In this document: piece after piece, positions 18,568-27,618 of the stretch
How the letters are laid out: the number at the start of each line of letters is the position of its first letter
How positions within the stretch are numbered: the first letter of the stretch is position 1
Source of the DNA: Phycisphaerales bacterium
GTDB taxonomy: Bacteria; Planctomycetota; Phycisphaerae; Phycisphaerales; UBA1924
Length of the DNA stretch: 64,000 nucleotides
Direction of reading: 5' to 3'
Assembly: GCA_020853975.1 (NCBI GenBank)
Contig: JADYXW010000041.1
Location: forward strand, 30,541-94,540
Notes under the pieces: model-generated
What the model was told of the DNA's origin: nothing
Databases searched by the model: none
Seen by the model: the letters and a program-made list of their open reading frames with translations, nothing else
Translations under genes and position numbers: made by a program

Positions 18568-20553
18568 ATGCCCACCACGCTGCTAGAGAACCTCCGCACG
18601 CCGCACGACCTCAGGGCCATCCCCGTGGCACAGTTGCCGCAACTGGCGGCGGAAATCCGGGGTGTCATCACCTCGCAGGTCTCGAAGGCGGGAGGGCACC
18701 TGGCGCCGAATCTGGGGGTGGTCGAGCTGACCATTGCGCTCCACTACGTTTTCGATTTCTCTTTCGACCGCCTGCTCTTTGACGTGGGCCATCAGTGCTA
18801 TCCGCACAAGCTGCTGACCGGGCGGTTGGAGAAGTTCTCGGGGCTGCGGACGCGGGAGGGCGTCGCCGGGTTCCCGGAGCCGCGTGAGAGCCCGTTCGAC
18901 CTCTTCAGTGTGGGACACGCGGGCACGGCGATCTCGACCGCGGTTGGAATGGCGCGGGGCGATACGCTGAACAAGGATGCCTTTGACCCCAAGACCAACC
19001 CCAACGGGAGGCGGGTCGTCTCGCTCATCGGCGACGCGTCGATCGTGAACGGCGTCGCCATGGAAGGGCTCAACAACGCGGGAACGCTCAAACGACAGTT
19101 CCTGGTGGTGCTGAACGACAATGGGATGTCCATCAGCAAGCCTCAGGGGGCGCTCTCCCACTACTTCGACAGGCTGCGGCTGTCGCCGTTCTACAGCGAC
19201 CTCAAGAGGCAGGCGAAGGAAGCCCTTCGCGGGATGCCGGGCGGAGAGACGCTCCGGGGGACGTACCACAAGCTGGGCGAGGCCTGTAAGGCCGTTGCGA
19301 ACGAGGGCGCCTGGTTCGAGCACTTCGGGCTGGTCACGGTCGGCCCGATCGACGGGCACGACATCCCCAGGCTGATCGAGTACCTCAGAGAAGCGAGGGA
19401 CTTCGACCGCCCCATGGTGTTGCACGTGCACACGGTCAAGGGCAAGGGCTACGAGTTCTCGGAGACCGACAGCACGACGTTTCACTCGCCCCCCGCGTTC
19501 AAGATGGAGCCGGGGCTGGAGAAGCAGGGCTGCCGCGTCGAACTCCGCACCGAAGGGCGCAGCTTCACCACGGCCTTTGCCGACGCGCTGGGCGACCTCA
19601 TGGAGCGGGACCCGAAGATTGTCACCTGCACCGCGGCGATGCCCGACGGCACGGGGCTAAGCAAGATCCTTCCCCGCTTTCCGGAGCGAGCTTGGGACGT
19701 GGGCATCTGCGAAAGCCACGCCATGGACATGATGGCGGGCCTGGCCAAGACCGGCTGGAAGCCCTTCCTCGCGGTGTACTCCACGTTCTTCCAGAGAGCC
19801 TTTGATCAGGCGTTCCAGGAGGCGTCGCTTCAGGGCTTGCCGGTCAGGCTGTGCCTGGATCGGGCGGGTTTGGTCGGCGGCGACGGCGCGGTGCACCACG
19901 GTTTCTGCGACATCGCGCTTCTCCGGACGCTCCCCGGGGCCACGATCACCGCGGCGATCGACGAGCCGAGCCTCGTCGCGGCACTCGAGTTCATGAGGGG
20001 GTACGACGACGGGCTCTCGGCCGTGCGGTACCCGCGTGAGGCCGTGAGCGACCGTTTGACCATGGCAAAGTGCCCGCCGTTCGTGCTCGGCAAGGGCCGC
20101 TGCCTGACCCCTCAGTTCGACGTGCTGGAGGGAGGGTCCGTCCCCGATGCCGCGGTGCTGGCGTTCGGGACCATCGCATTCAGCGCGCTGGAAGCCTCGG
20201 GCTCGCTCCTCGCGGCGGGCGACGTGGCGGTGTGGGATGCTCGGTTTGCAAAGCCCGTGGACACGGCCCTGATCCGCCGCCTGGTCGAGCTGCGGGTACC
20301 CATCGTGACCGTCGAGGACCATGGCGTGACGGGCGGCTTCGGCTCCGCGGTGCTCGAGGCAGCGTCGGCCATGGGGCTTGACACCTCCGGCATCACGCGT
20401 CTGGGTCTGCCTGACGCCTGGATCTACCAGGGCTCGCGGGCGGGGCAGCTCGCGGAGGTCGGGCTCGACGCCGCGGGCATCGCCCGGTCGACGGCGGCGG
20501 TGATGGCGGGAAGGCCGCGCGACCGTTCCGCCGTGAAGTCCGCGCGGGCCTGA
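18568..20553 (+). CDS. dxs: 1-deoxy-D-xylulose-5-phosphate synthase
   Basis: 661-residue thiamine-diphosphate enzyme joining pyruvate and glyceraldehyde-3-phosphate, the entry to the MEP pathway. The N-terminal TPP region has AGGHLAPNLGVVELT and DVGHQCYPHKLLTGR. GDASIVNGVAMEGLNNAG stands for the usual GDGALTxGMAxEALN and keeps the GD and a downstream N. The transketolase middle domain has the catalytic Glu in GICESHAMDMMAG and DRAGLVGGDGAVHHG. The family is certain although several motif residues differ from E. coli DXS. Confidence 0.93.
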   Translation: MPTTLLENLRTPHDLRAIPVAQLPQLAAEIRGVITSQVSKAGGHLAPNLGVVELTIALHYVFDFSFDRLLFDVGHQCYPHKLLTGRLEKFSGLRTREGVAGFPEPRESPFDLFSVGHAGTAISTAVGMARGDTLNKDAFDPKTNPNGRRVVSLIGDASIVNGVAMEGLNNAGTLKRQFLVVLNDNGMSISKPQGALSHYFDRLRLSPFYSDLKRQAKEALRGMPGGETLRGTYHKLGEACKAVANEGAWFEHFGLVTVGPIDGHDIPRLIEYLREARDFDRPMVLHVHTVKGKGYEFSETDSTTFHSPPAFKMEPGLEKQGCRVELRTEGRSFTTAFADALGDLMERDPKIVTCTAAMPDGTGLSKILPRFPERAWDVGICESHAMDMMAGLAKTGWKPFLAVYSTFFQRAFDQAFQEASLQGLPVRLCLDRAGLVGGDGAVHHGFCDIALLRTLPGATITAAIDEPSLVAALEFMRGYDDGLSAVRYPREAVSDRLTMAKCPPFVLGKGRCLTPQFDVLEGGSVPDAAVLAFGTIAFSALEASGSLLAAGDVAVWDARFAKPVDTALIRRLVELRVPIVTVEDHGVTGGFGSAVLEAASAMGLDTSGITRLGLPDAWIYQGSRAGQLAEVGLDAAGIARSTAAVMAGRPRDRSAVKSARA

Positions 20554-20640
20554 GGCCTGCCGGCTGCACAGGGGCGGCGGAACGGGTACGCTCCTGCATC
20601 GTGGTGGGCCGGACCCATCTCGATCCGTCGAGCCTCATAG

Positions 20641-21501
20641 ATGCCCCGATCCACCGTGCTGCTCGTCAACCCTTCGAAGCCCGCCGCCAAGAGCGCCGCG
20701 GCGAGCGTGCGCGAGTTGGTGCAAGCCCACGGGGAGCTGCTGGGTGAGTTTGCGGCGGACGGCGCGGCACTGCCCCCGCAGGCCGCGCGGGCGGACCTTG
20801 TTGTGGTGTTCGGCGGGGATGGCACGCTGCTCTCGCAGTCGCGCCGCTGCCTGGATATCCGCGGCTCGCTGCTGGGCATCAATATGGGAAGGCTCGGGTT
20901 CCTCGCGGAGTTCGATCTCGCGGCCATCCGAGAGCAGGCCGCGGGCATCTTCGGCGATGGCGCCATCTCGACAGAGAGCTACGGCGTGCTGCGGGTGGAG
21001 GTGGAACGCAAGGGCCGGGTTGAGTTCGCGGGGCTCGCACTCAACGACGCCGTGGTGACCGCGGGCCCGCCATACCGGATGATCAGCGCTTCCATCACGA
21101 TCGACGGGCACACCGGGCCCAGCATGGCGGGCGACGGTGTGGTGGTATGCACGGCGCTGGGGTCCACGGCGTACAACATGTCCGCGGGCGGCCCGATTCT
21201 CTCTCCCGCGGTCGACGCCCTCGCGATTACGCCCATTGCGGCGCACTCCCTCTCGTTCAGGCCGGTCGTTGTGCCCGGGTCCTCTCGCGTCGAGATTTCC
21301 CTGGCCCGGGCGAACTCGGACACGAGCGGCCTAGGAACCACTCTTGTGCTCGACGGGCAGAGTCACTTCACGATCCGCACGGGGGACCTGATCCGCGTTG
21401 TGAAGGACGGACGCACCGTCCGGCTTGTGCGGAACCCTCGCAGCGACTACTGGTCGAGGTTGATCGGGAAGCTGTATTGGGCAAGCACTCCCCGCACCTG
21501 A
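20641..21501 (+). CDS. nadK: NAD kinase
   Basis: 286 residues. Phosphorylates NAD to NADP. Key motifs are VVFGGDGTLL (GGDG at 58-61), NMGRLGFLAEF and TALGSTAYNMSAGGPI. It follows dxs on the same strand with an 87-bp gap that contains TACGCT at 20587-20592, a possible promoter giving a ~40-50-nt leader. NADPH demand of the MEP pathway makes the neighbourhood sensible, but this is inference. Confidence 0.96.
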   Translation: MPRSTVLLVNPSKPAAKSAAASVRELVQAHGELLGEFAADGAALPPQAARADLVVVFGGDGTLLSQSRRCLDIRGSLLGINMGRLGFLAEFDLAAIREQAAGIFGDGAISTESYGVLRVEVERKGRVEFAGLALNDAVVTAGPPYRMISASITIDGHTGPSMAGDGVVVCTALGSTAYNMSAGGPILSPAVDALAITPIAAHSLSFRPVVVPGSSRVEISLARANSDTSGLGTTLVLDGQSHFTIRTGDLIRVVKDGRTVRLVRNPRSDYWSRLIGKLYWASTPRT

Positions 21502-21522
21502 CGCCCCGGCCCCGAGGATCGC

Positions 21523-21528
21523 TATGAT
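21523..21528 (+). promoter_or_regulatory. TATGAT -10 element 5 nt before pseudopilin GTG
   Basis: TATGAT ends five bases (CTTCA) before the GTG at 21534. No Shine-Dalgarno. This fixes the GTG as the likely start, which also places the class III signal at the very N-terminus. Confidence 0.5.
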
Positions 21529-21533
21529 CTTCA

Positions 21534-22208
21534 GTGCAACGGGGATTCACACTCATCGAACTGCTCGTGGTTATCGCAATCATCGCGCTCTTGCTGGGCA
21601 TTCTGCTGCCCACGCTCGCAGCGGGCCGCGAGGCCGCCCGGGCCTCGGTGTGCATGTCCAACGAGCGTCAGGCGTTCATCGCGATCCGGGCGTACGCGGA
21701 CGAGAACAAGGGGCAGACACCCGCCCTGGGGGTGCCGTACGCGGCGCTCCCGAACTGGGGGCTGGTCGTGCAGGCAACCGCCGGGCTGAACGGCAGCACC
21801 TCGGCGGAGCTCTTCGCTGCGGGCTCCGTCCTGGTCTGCCCGACGGCTCGGGGGAAGTATGGCCCGTCTATGCAGCGGACCTATGCCATCAACGTGACGG
21901 GACACGCGGGGACTGGCACCGACCCGGACCACTATGACGCCGGAGCTGGGGCAGCGATCCGGATCGACCGCGTCGATCGTCCCTCCGACCGCGCGCTGCT
22001 CGTGGACTCGAAGCCGGCCCCGGTGACCCCCCCGGCACCGCCCCCCACCCGCACCGCGAGCGTCATCGACTTCCGCGACCCCCTGACCACCGAGGCGCGG
22101 CTCTCACGAATCCACTCCTCGGGCCGCGGGTGGAACACCGGGATGCTCGACGGCTCCGCCCGTCTCTTCACCGAGATCCCCGGACTCTGGACGGAACCCC
22201 TGCCCTGA
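21534..22208 (+). CDS. Prepilin-type N-terminal cleavage/methylation protein
   Basis: 224-residue pseudopilin-like protein starting at GTG. The class III signal [22 protein letters not shown] begins at residue 1 with a very short leader (cut expected after Gly4). The C-terminal half contains a Pro-rich linker ([12 protein letters not shown]) and ends with [19 protein letters not shown], an H-x-DG-like motif as in planctomycete pseudopilins. It is transcribed after nadK but probably from its own promoter. No pilus genes nearby. Confidence 0.9.
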   Translation: MQRGFTLIELLVVIAIIALLLGILLPTLAAGREAARASVCMSNERQAFIAIRAYADENKGQTPALGVPYAALPNWGLVVQATAGLNGSTSAELFAAGSVLVCPTARGKYGPSMQRTYAINVTGHAGTGTDPDHYDAGAGAAIRIDRVDRPSDRALLVDSKPAPVTPPAPPPTRTASVIDFRDPLTTEARLSRIHSSGRGWNTGMLDGSARLFTEIPGLWTEPLP

Positions 22209-22283
22209 TGCTCCGCCTGAAAGCCGGTCCGGCCCTTGCCCAATAACACGGCATCGGGCGGACGCCCGCGGAAGGGGTGGCGC

Positions 22284-22700
22284 ATGCACGCGGCGAGACT
22301 CTCCATGGATCAGCCAGGCTTTCAGCCCAACGCCAGCGCCGATCAGCCCGACCCCATGTTCGACCCCCACGCCCAGGAGTGGGAGAAGAACTACGCGATG
22401 CTCTCGCACCTGAGCCTCATCGCCGCGCACGTGCTGCCCGTGGTCCCAACGCTCGTCATCTGGCTCATCAAGCGGGACCAGTCGCCCTTTGTCGATGATC
22501 ATGGAAAGGAAGCGCTCAACTTCCAGATCAGCCTGTGCCTCTACATCGTCGCGAGCGTGATTCTCGCGTTCTGCGGCGTCGGGTTCGTGCTCGTCGTCGG
22601 CGCGTACGCGCTCGGCGTCGTCGGCATGATCCTGGCCACAATGGCCGCGAGCAAGGGCCGTTACTACCGCTACCCGATGTGCGTGAGGCTGGTTCGCTAG
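22284..22700 (+). CDS. DUF4870 (Tic20-like) membrane protein
   Basis: I choose the ATG at 22284 (MHAARLSMDQPGF, 138 residues) because GGAAGGGG precedes it; the ORF-track start is a TTG with no support. A soluble N-terminus with EWEKNYAMLSHLSLIAAHVLP leads to about three transmembrane helices and the KRDQSPFVDDHGKEALNFQ segment typical of DUF4870 proteins. Function unknown. Its TAG stop shares CTAG with the stop of the convergent gene. Confidence 0.85.
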   Translation: MHAARLSMDQPGFQPNASADQPDPMFDPHAQEWEKNYAMLSHLSLIAAHVLPVVPTLVIWLIKRDQSPFVDDHGKEALNFQISLCLYIVASVILAFCGVGFVLVVGAYALGVVGMILATMAASKGRYYRYPMCVRLVR

Positions 22701-23413
22701 AGGCTCTTTGAGCTGGGGGCAGGGGCAGGATCGACGCCCCACAGCAGGCCCTGTTCGCGCCGATGGCACCACAGCCGCAGGTCGTGGTCCGCGTAGGTGA
22801 AGCCACGCTTGAAGGTGGCGTCCGCCTCGCCTCCTCCATCGGGATGGAAGTGGCTGATCTTCGCCCGGGGTTCAAAGACCCAGTTACCCAGGCACGAAAT
22901 GGTCACGCCGAGCTCGGCATCGTTGAGCAGGTGGTAGTAGCCGGGCATGAACAGCCTGCCCTGGGGGTCCGCCCGGCGAAAGCGGTCCAGGAACGCTCGC
23001 CCGAGGAGCGGGAAGGCGAGCTCGTACGCGCCGGGGATGTTCTCCTGGGCCAGCCCCACCACGCCGTCGGAGTCCGGGAAGTGATCGAGCAAGGTCGCGG
23101 TCGCGATGTCGAGGGTTTCGGAGCCGAAGAGGCAATCATCCGTGCAGAACAACCCGTGAGCGCCAACCAGCGACCGAAACACGAAGTTCAGTGGGGCGGT
23201 GCAGCCGATCCGCTTGTTCACTTCCGTGCTGTAGACGCACTCCACGAGCCCCGGGTAGCGCGAGCAGGTCTCGATGGTTCCCGGGTCGCCCGCAGCGACG
23301 CAGACCCGCGCCGGGTAGCCCGAAGCCCGCACCGACTCGATCATCGCAGACAGTCGCTCGGGGCGTTTGTAGGATGCGAGGAACAGGTCGACCGGTGGGC
23401 GTGGGTCGCTCAT
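22697..23413 (-). CDS. Glycosyltransferase family 2-like protein
   Basis: 238 residues with a GT-A-like opening, VDLFLASYKRPERLSAMIESV, and a DxD-like FCTDDC near residue 110. C-terminal FKRGFTYADHDLRLWCHRREQ could hold acceptor or catalytic acidic residues. It overlaps the upstream gene by 4 bp (ATGA) and meets DUF4870 tail to tail. It probably transfers a sugar to a surface glycan or protein; donor and acceptor are unknown. Confidence 0.7.
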   Translation of the reverse strand: MSDPRPPVDLFLASYKRPERLSAMIESVRASGYPARVCVAAGDPGTIETCSRYPGLVECVYSTEVNKRIGCTAPLNFVFRSLVGAHGLFCTDDCLFGSETLDIATATLLDHFPDSDGVVGLAQENIPGAYELAFPLLGRAFLDRFRRADPQGRLFMPGYYHLLNDAELGVTISCLGNWVFEPRAKISHFHPDGGGEADATFKRGFTYADHDLRLWCHRREQGLLWGVDPAPAPSSKSL

Positions 23414-24645
23414 ACCACTGGCTCCGCACGGGGTGCCGAAGTGACGGCCTGTGGCCTGAACCAGGCGCGAGCGTCCCGGAATGCCCGCTGCCGCTCCGAG
23501 TCCACGAGCAGACCCGGAGTCTGCGTCCAGCGGATGGGGTTGAGCCCGTTCAGACGTTCAACCAATCCCGCGTCGTTGTCCGGGGTGATGACGTGCATGG
23601 GTTCGGGTCGCAGCGCTGTGCCGGCGTCGACACGGTCGACAGGCGTCGGCCGACCACTCGCCCACGCGGGCTCGCCGTGGAGTGCGTCATCGACCCCGAC
23701 CCAGGGAACCTGCTTGGCATCGAGTGCGGCGGCGACGTGGGCCGCGTTCCGGCCCAGGCCCCAGAGGACCACGTCGCGCCCGGGCTCCGCCATGCCCGCG
23801 ATCAGACCTGCCCGGAGCGCATGCGCCCTGGACGCGGCATGGACCAATCCGCCCTGAGTCTGCAGCACGTGCCGGGGCGGTGCGCCGCAGAAGCCGAGTC
23901 TTGACCACCATCTCCCGAAGAGTTCCGGGTGCCTCGTCTGCGTTTCGAGCACCGCGCGACCCGAGGCCCGGAGCCAGCCGCGCGCCAGGCGCTCCGCGAC
24001 GAGCCCGTCGATCCACGAGGCGACCGCCGCCTCTGTGGCGCCGTTCGCGAGTGCGGCCGCCGCTCGGACCATGAGACCGGTCGCGGGCTCCGGGGCCTGG
24101 GGCCGAAGCGTGAACGCGGCGATGGACTCTGGCCGGACGCGCCACCAGGCGCCGCTCGCAGCGAGGCCAAGCTGAAGCCTGTACCACCACGCTTCCCGCG
24201 CGGGCGTGGATGCGAGCGCTGTCGCGACCGCCGCCCGACGAGTCAGCATCGCGACGGGGGGTATCCAATCGGCGGCACAAAGAGCCGCGAGATCGAGCAC
24301 CTCTCCAAGGCCCTCGACCCGGTTCCCCGGCACAACCCCCAGGGGACACCAGCCCACCCAGGAGCCGGCGCTACCGACAGCGTCTGATGGAAGGTCGTTG
24401 AGCAGCACTCGCAGCGCGTGCGGCGCCAGCTCGTCGCGATCGTCCATCCACAGGAAATACTCGCACCGCGAGGCCGCCGCGACCGACAGGAGCGCCGAGA
24501 CCGGCTCTGTTCCGGAGACCACGCGGACTTCGCACGGCGTGTGGACCGACTGGGCCTCGGCCTGCGACTTGGCGCGGGCGGCCAGAGCGTGGTCCTGCCC
24601 GGCGAGCACCGCGATGCAGACCGGGTGTTGCGCTGAGTGCGACAC
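23410..24645 (-). CDS. Two-domain glycosyltransferase-like protein
   Basis: 411 residues from a GTG start. The N-terminal part resembles a GT2 domain (EVRVVSG, YFLWMDDRDELAPHAL, a DxD-type site near 70). The C-terminal part (about 285-400) reads VVLWGLGRNAAHVAAALDAKQVPWVGVDD, a Rossmann-like dinucleotide or nucleotide binding fold. The combination suggests a sugar-modifying enzyme, not assigned further. It is coupled to the downstream GT2-like gene and follows the beta-helix gene with a 66-bp gap. Confidence 0.6.
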   Translation of the reverse strand: MSHSAQHPVCIAVLAGQDHALAARAKSQAEAQSVHTPCEVRVVSGTEPVSALLSVAAASRCEYFLWMDDRDELAPHALRVLLNDLPSDAVGSAGSWVGWCPLGVVPGNRVEGLGEVLDLAALCAADWIPPVAMLTRRAAVATALASTPAREAWWYRLQLGLAASGAWWRVRPESIAAFTLRPQAPEPATGLMVRAAAALANGATEAAVASWIDGLVAERLARGWLRASGRAVLETQTRHPELFGRWWSRLGFCGAPPRHVLQTQGGLVHAASRAHALRAGLIAGMAEPGRDVVLWGLGRNAAHVAAALDAKQVPWVGVDDALHGEPAWASGRPTPVDRVDAGTALRPEPMHVITPDNDAGLVERLNGLNPIRWTQTPGLLVDSERQRAFRDARAWFRPQAVTSAPRAEPVV

Positions 24646-24711
24646 GCCGTGCTATCGGCCCGAGCCTTCCGCAGGCTTGAGCCTGTGGGCCCGTTCCCGG
24701 GACTCTGCGGT

Positions 24712-26979
24712 TCACGGGCCCCGGAGAAGCTCGAGCCTCAGGACCGCGTGACCATCGAGCTGGAAGTACTCCACCTCGATCTGCACCCTGGCGTCGCTCG
24801 GCAGGTCGAAGGTGCCGGAGTCCTGGGCCGGGGCATGGTGTGTCCAGTCTTCGATCACGGTGCGGGGCTCGGCGCCGTCGATACGGACCCGGACCCGCAC
24901 GCCGTCGTCACTGGTCGTTCGGACCGTCCACGCCCCGGCTGGCAGTGGCAGCTCGGTCAACGCGATGATCCCATAGTTCGAGCCACCGGGCAGGCTGTCT
25001 CGGGCGACACCCAGGCCGGGCAGGGAGCGCAGACCGCCCCCTCCCAACGGGAGGTTGAGGTCGCCGCGAAGTTGGAAGGACGTGCCGCCCGGGCCGGCCG
25101 CTCGCCAAGCGGCAAGGTCCTGCCTCGGGTCCACTGGGGAGGGAAATGCGGAGCAGTGCCAAGTCGTCCGCAGCATGGCGCCCTGCTTCTGCCAGGAAGC
25201 GCCTCCCGCATCGACGGAGAGCGCGTACTGGCACAGGCCCTCTGCCACAGGCACGCACTCGATCTCAACCATGCCGTCGCGGTTCCATACGCGGGCATGT
25301 ACGTCATCAGAGGCCCCAACCACGGCTCGCGTCGCACCGAAGACCTGCCAGCGATCCGCACCGGCGCCGGCCCCCGCGTACCGCATCATGGGCGACTCAT
25401 GGTCCCACGGCCCCCACTCCCCCATGATGATGTGCTGGCGTCCCCTCAACGCAGCTCGGGCTCCCAGGGGGCTCGACAAGCCTTCGGCCTTCCACGCTCC
25501 GGAGGTGGAGGGCCGCTCGGCGGCTCCATCGGTCAGGAGCGAGATGCCAGCGGAGAGATCGAACTCCTGCGCTCCGTCCGACGCAAGCTCGACGACGTTC
25601 GCGTGATACGCGTTGCCCTTCGCGTGGGTGCCGTCCGGGTCTCGCACCTGCAGCACCGTCAGGGGAGGAGGCTTGCCCCCGACCCAGGCGAATGGGTGGT
25701 GTCCGTCAATACGAACGAGGTTGTGCGAGAACTCGTTGTGCGAGGGCCCCTTGTAGCGAGCTCTCACTCCCGGCGTAGCGAGCAGCCCCTTGTCGTCGTC
25801 CCACCAGAGGTGAAGCGCGACGCGGTTGTTGACGAAGGTATTGTTGCGGATGAGGTGACCCCCGCCGTGCTCGATGTTGATCGCGCCGCGCTCGAGCCCG
25901 TAGCCCATTGCGCCGTTATCTTCGAACGTGTTGTCCTCGACGGCCCAGCCGTTGGAGTACCCGCCCCAGATGCCGCAGATCGCGTTGTCCACGATGCGAT
26001 TGGCGATGACGATGCAGCGATCACTGAACGTGTGCTCCAGGCCGTGGGCGACAGCATGACTCAGGTCGTTGCCGATGAAGACGTTCTCGGTACAGCCCGC
26101 GGCTGCGTAGTCAAAGTCCGGGCTCGGGGGCGGAGTCTCACCCAAGCTCTCCTTGCCCCCGAAACCGAAGAACCCGTCCCCGCCGTGGGTCGCCGAGTTC
26201 TCGATGAAGATGTTGCGCTGGCAGGCCTCGAAGCAGAGGATTCCGGCGGAGTCCTGCCCTCGGTTGTACACGTCGTGGCTGTATCCGCGGACGCAGAAAT
26301 CAAGGGCATTTCTCGACACGAGGTTGTCGGAGCTTCGCCAGAGTGCGAGCCCCCACCCGGACAGGAAAGACGCGTCGCAGTCCACGATGCGTGACCTCTG
26401 CACGCGGTCGAGGATGATGCCGTTCTGCCCGGTTCGGACGCGGACATCGCGGATGGCCACTCCCGACGCCCGCTCCACGACGACGGCCCCTCCATAGCGG
26501 CTCATCCACTCGTGCCGATCGTTCTCGTGAGGCCACAACCAATCGGCAGAATCCTCTCGCTGCGGGGTGCTGCGGAGCCGCTGGCGGAAGTTGTCGTGGA
26601 AGCGGGCGCCCTCGAGCCCGAAGCCATCGCAGTTCGAGGCATAGAGGCCGACCTTGTAGCCGGCAACCTTGGCGTGCTCGATTCGCACGCGCCGCACGCC
26701 GTCGACGCGAACGCCGATCCCCGTGAGAGTGTCCCAGGCCGCCAGCCCGGGCGTGTCCCCGACACTGGCTCCTCTCAGCACGGCCCCGGGCTCGAATCGC
26801 ACCGTAACGTCGTCGGCGACGACATGGATGACGCCGTCGCCGTCGGTGTCCGGGATGATCGTTCCCTCGGGGACGCGGATGATGCAGGACTCGGTGATGC
26901 GGACATTGTCCCGGTCCACGACCACAACCGGGAGGTCCGCGTGCTGCACGAGGAGTGAGATCACGAGCGGGGTCAGCAT
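24712..26979 (-). CDS. Secreted right-handed beta-helix protein with PA14-like C-terminal domain
   Basis: 755 residues from MLTPLVISLLVQHA, a short signal peptide. The longer GTG start is rejected because it lies inside the HU-gene terminator. From about 30 to 480 there are many beta-helix turns with N/D/G corners (NSATHGGDGFFGFGG, GGHLIRNNTFVNNRVALHLWW), as in pectate lyase/NosD-type folds. The C-terminal ~120 residues look PA14-like (WTVRTTSDDGVRVRVRIDG, IEVEYFQLDGHAVLRLELLR). It is probably an exported carbohydrate-active or carbohydrate-binding protein. Downstream are two glycosyltransferase-like genes. Confidence 0.8.
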   Translation of the reverse strand: MLTPLVISLLVQHADLPVVVVDRDNVRITESCIIRVPEGTIIPDTDGDGVIHVVADDVTVRFEPGAVLRGASVGDTPGLAAWDTLTGIGVRVDGVRRVRIEHAKVAGYKVGLYASNCDGFGLEGARFHDNFRQRLRSTPQREDSADWLWPHENDRHEWMSRYGGAVVVERASGVAIRDVRVRTGQNGIILDRVQRSRIVDCDASFLSGWGLALWRSSDNLVSRNALDFCVRGYSHDVYNRGQDSAGILCFEACQRNIFIENSATHGGDGFFGFGGKESLGETPPPSPDFDYAAAGCTENVFIGNDLSHAVAHGLEHTFSDRCIVIANRIVDNAICGIWGGYSNGWAVEDNTFEDNGAMGYGLERGAINIEHGGGHLIRNNTFVNNRVALHLWWDDDKGLLATPGVRARYKGPSHNEFSHNLVRIDGHHPFAWVGGKPPPLTVLQVRDPDGTHAKGNAYHANVVELASDGAQEFDLSAGISLLTDGAAERPSTSGAWKAEGLSSPLGARAALRGRQHIIMGEWGPWDHESPMMRYAGAGAGADRWQVFGATRAVVGASDDVHARVWNRDGMVEIECVPVAEGLCQYALSVDAGGASWQKQGAMLRTTWHCSAFPSPVDPRQDLAAWRAAGPGGTSFQLRGDLNLPLGGGGLRSLPGLGVARDSLPGGSNYGIIALTELPLPAGAWTVRTTSDDGVRVRVRIDGAEPRTVIEDWTHHAPAQDSGTFDLPSDARVQIEVEYFQLDGHAVLRLELLRGP

Positions 26980-27008
26980 CGTGAAGCCTACGTCGCCGCG
27001 ACGGGCAG

Positions 27009-27042
27009 AAAAAAACACGCCGCCCCGGTTGGGAGCGGCGTG
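27009..27042 (-). terminator. Rho-independent terminator of HU-like gene
   Basis: On the minus strand CACGCCGC-N11-GCGGCGTG forms a perfect 8-bp stem followed by TTTTTTT, about 26 bp after the HU-like stop. Confidence 0.92.
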
Positions 27043-27067
27043 CGTGTTCAGTCAGCGTGGCGCGGGC

Positions 27068-27445
27068 TCACACCATGGACTTGAGGCCCTTGAGGGGGCG
27101 GATGCGGATGGCGGTGCTGGCGGGCTTGGCCTTGAACACCTTCTCGAGCTTGGTGAAGGGGTCGATGCCCTTGCGCTCCTTGGTGGCGGGCTTGAAGATG
27201 CTCTTGACCTTCATGAGGCCGGGGACGACGAAGATCTTGGGCTTGTCTGCGCCGGGCTTGGCCAGGTCGGCGGCCATGACCTTGGACAGGGTCTCGAACA
27301 CGCCGGCCACGTCCTTGCGCTTCAGGCCGTTGTGCTCGGCGAGCATGTTGAACAGCTCGCTCTTCTTGCGGGGCTTGCTGCTCGCGGTGATCTTCGCGGG
27401 TTTCGGGGCGGCCTTGGTCGTTGCCTTTGCGGTCTTCTTCGCCAT
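27068..27445 (-). CDS. HU-family DNA-binding protein with Lys/Ala-rich N-terminal extension
   Basis: 125 residues starting at MAKKTAKATTKAAPK; a CCAGGAGA Shine-Dalgarno lies 7 nt upstream. The first ~25 residues are a Lys/Ala/Pro tail resembling histone-like tails. The HU-like domain follows (KKSELFNMLAEHNGLKRKDVAGVFETLSKV), then the beta-arm region VPGLMKVKSIFKPATKER and a basic C-terminus. It probably compacts chromosomal DNA as a dimer. It has its own promoter and terminator, so monocistronic and probably abundant. Confidence 0.85.
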   Translation of the reverse strand: MAKKTAKATTKAAPKPAKITASSKPRKKSELFNMLAEHNGLKRKDVAGVFETLSKVMAADLAKPGADKPKIFVVPGLMKVKSIFKPATKERKGIDPFTKLEKVFKAKPASTAIRIRPLKGLKSMV

Positions 27446-27491
27446 CGCAAATCTCCTGGTTGTGCGGTCCTCCAATGACCGCGTCGGGCTT

Positions 27492-27520
27492 TTTCTAGCA
27501 GGTTCCAACTGCTATCGCAA
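27492..27520 (-). promoter_or_regulatory. Promoter TTGCGA-N17-TAGAAA for HU-like gene
   Basis: On the minus strand TTGCGA (27515-27520) and TAGAAA (27492-27497) are 17 bases apart, with TGC directly before the -10 as at dxs. It gives a ~40-nt leader with a Shine-Dalgarno. Confidence 0.55.
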
Positions 27521-27531
27521 GTCGGCGCGGG

Positions 27532-27559
27532 AAAAAACGCCCGAATTGCGGGGGTTTTT
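27532..27559 (-). terminator. Terminator between EEP hydrolase and HU-like gene
   Basis: AAAAAC-G-CCCG-AATTG-CGGG-G-GTTTTT folds with one G-G mismatch and has a T run on either strand. It sits about 60 bp after the stop of the minus-strand EEP gene. Confidence 0.65.
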
Positions 27560-27618
27560 GTCGGGCATCAGCTTTCGTGGGCTTGAGAGTTTCCGGAAAT
27601 GGCCTGAAAGCGACGGTT

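Noticed and set aside
20587-20603. Leaderless start for nadK at GTG 20601
   Set aside because: That GTG is out of frame with NadK; TACGCT there would give a leader of about 50 nt instead.
27001-27018. GTG start at 27018 for the beta-helix protein
   Set aside because: It sits inside the T-run and stem of the HU-gene terminator; the ATG at 26979 has a signal peptide.
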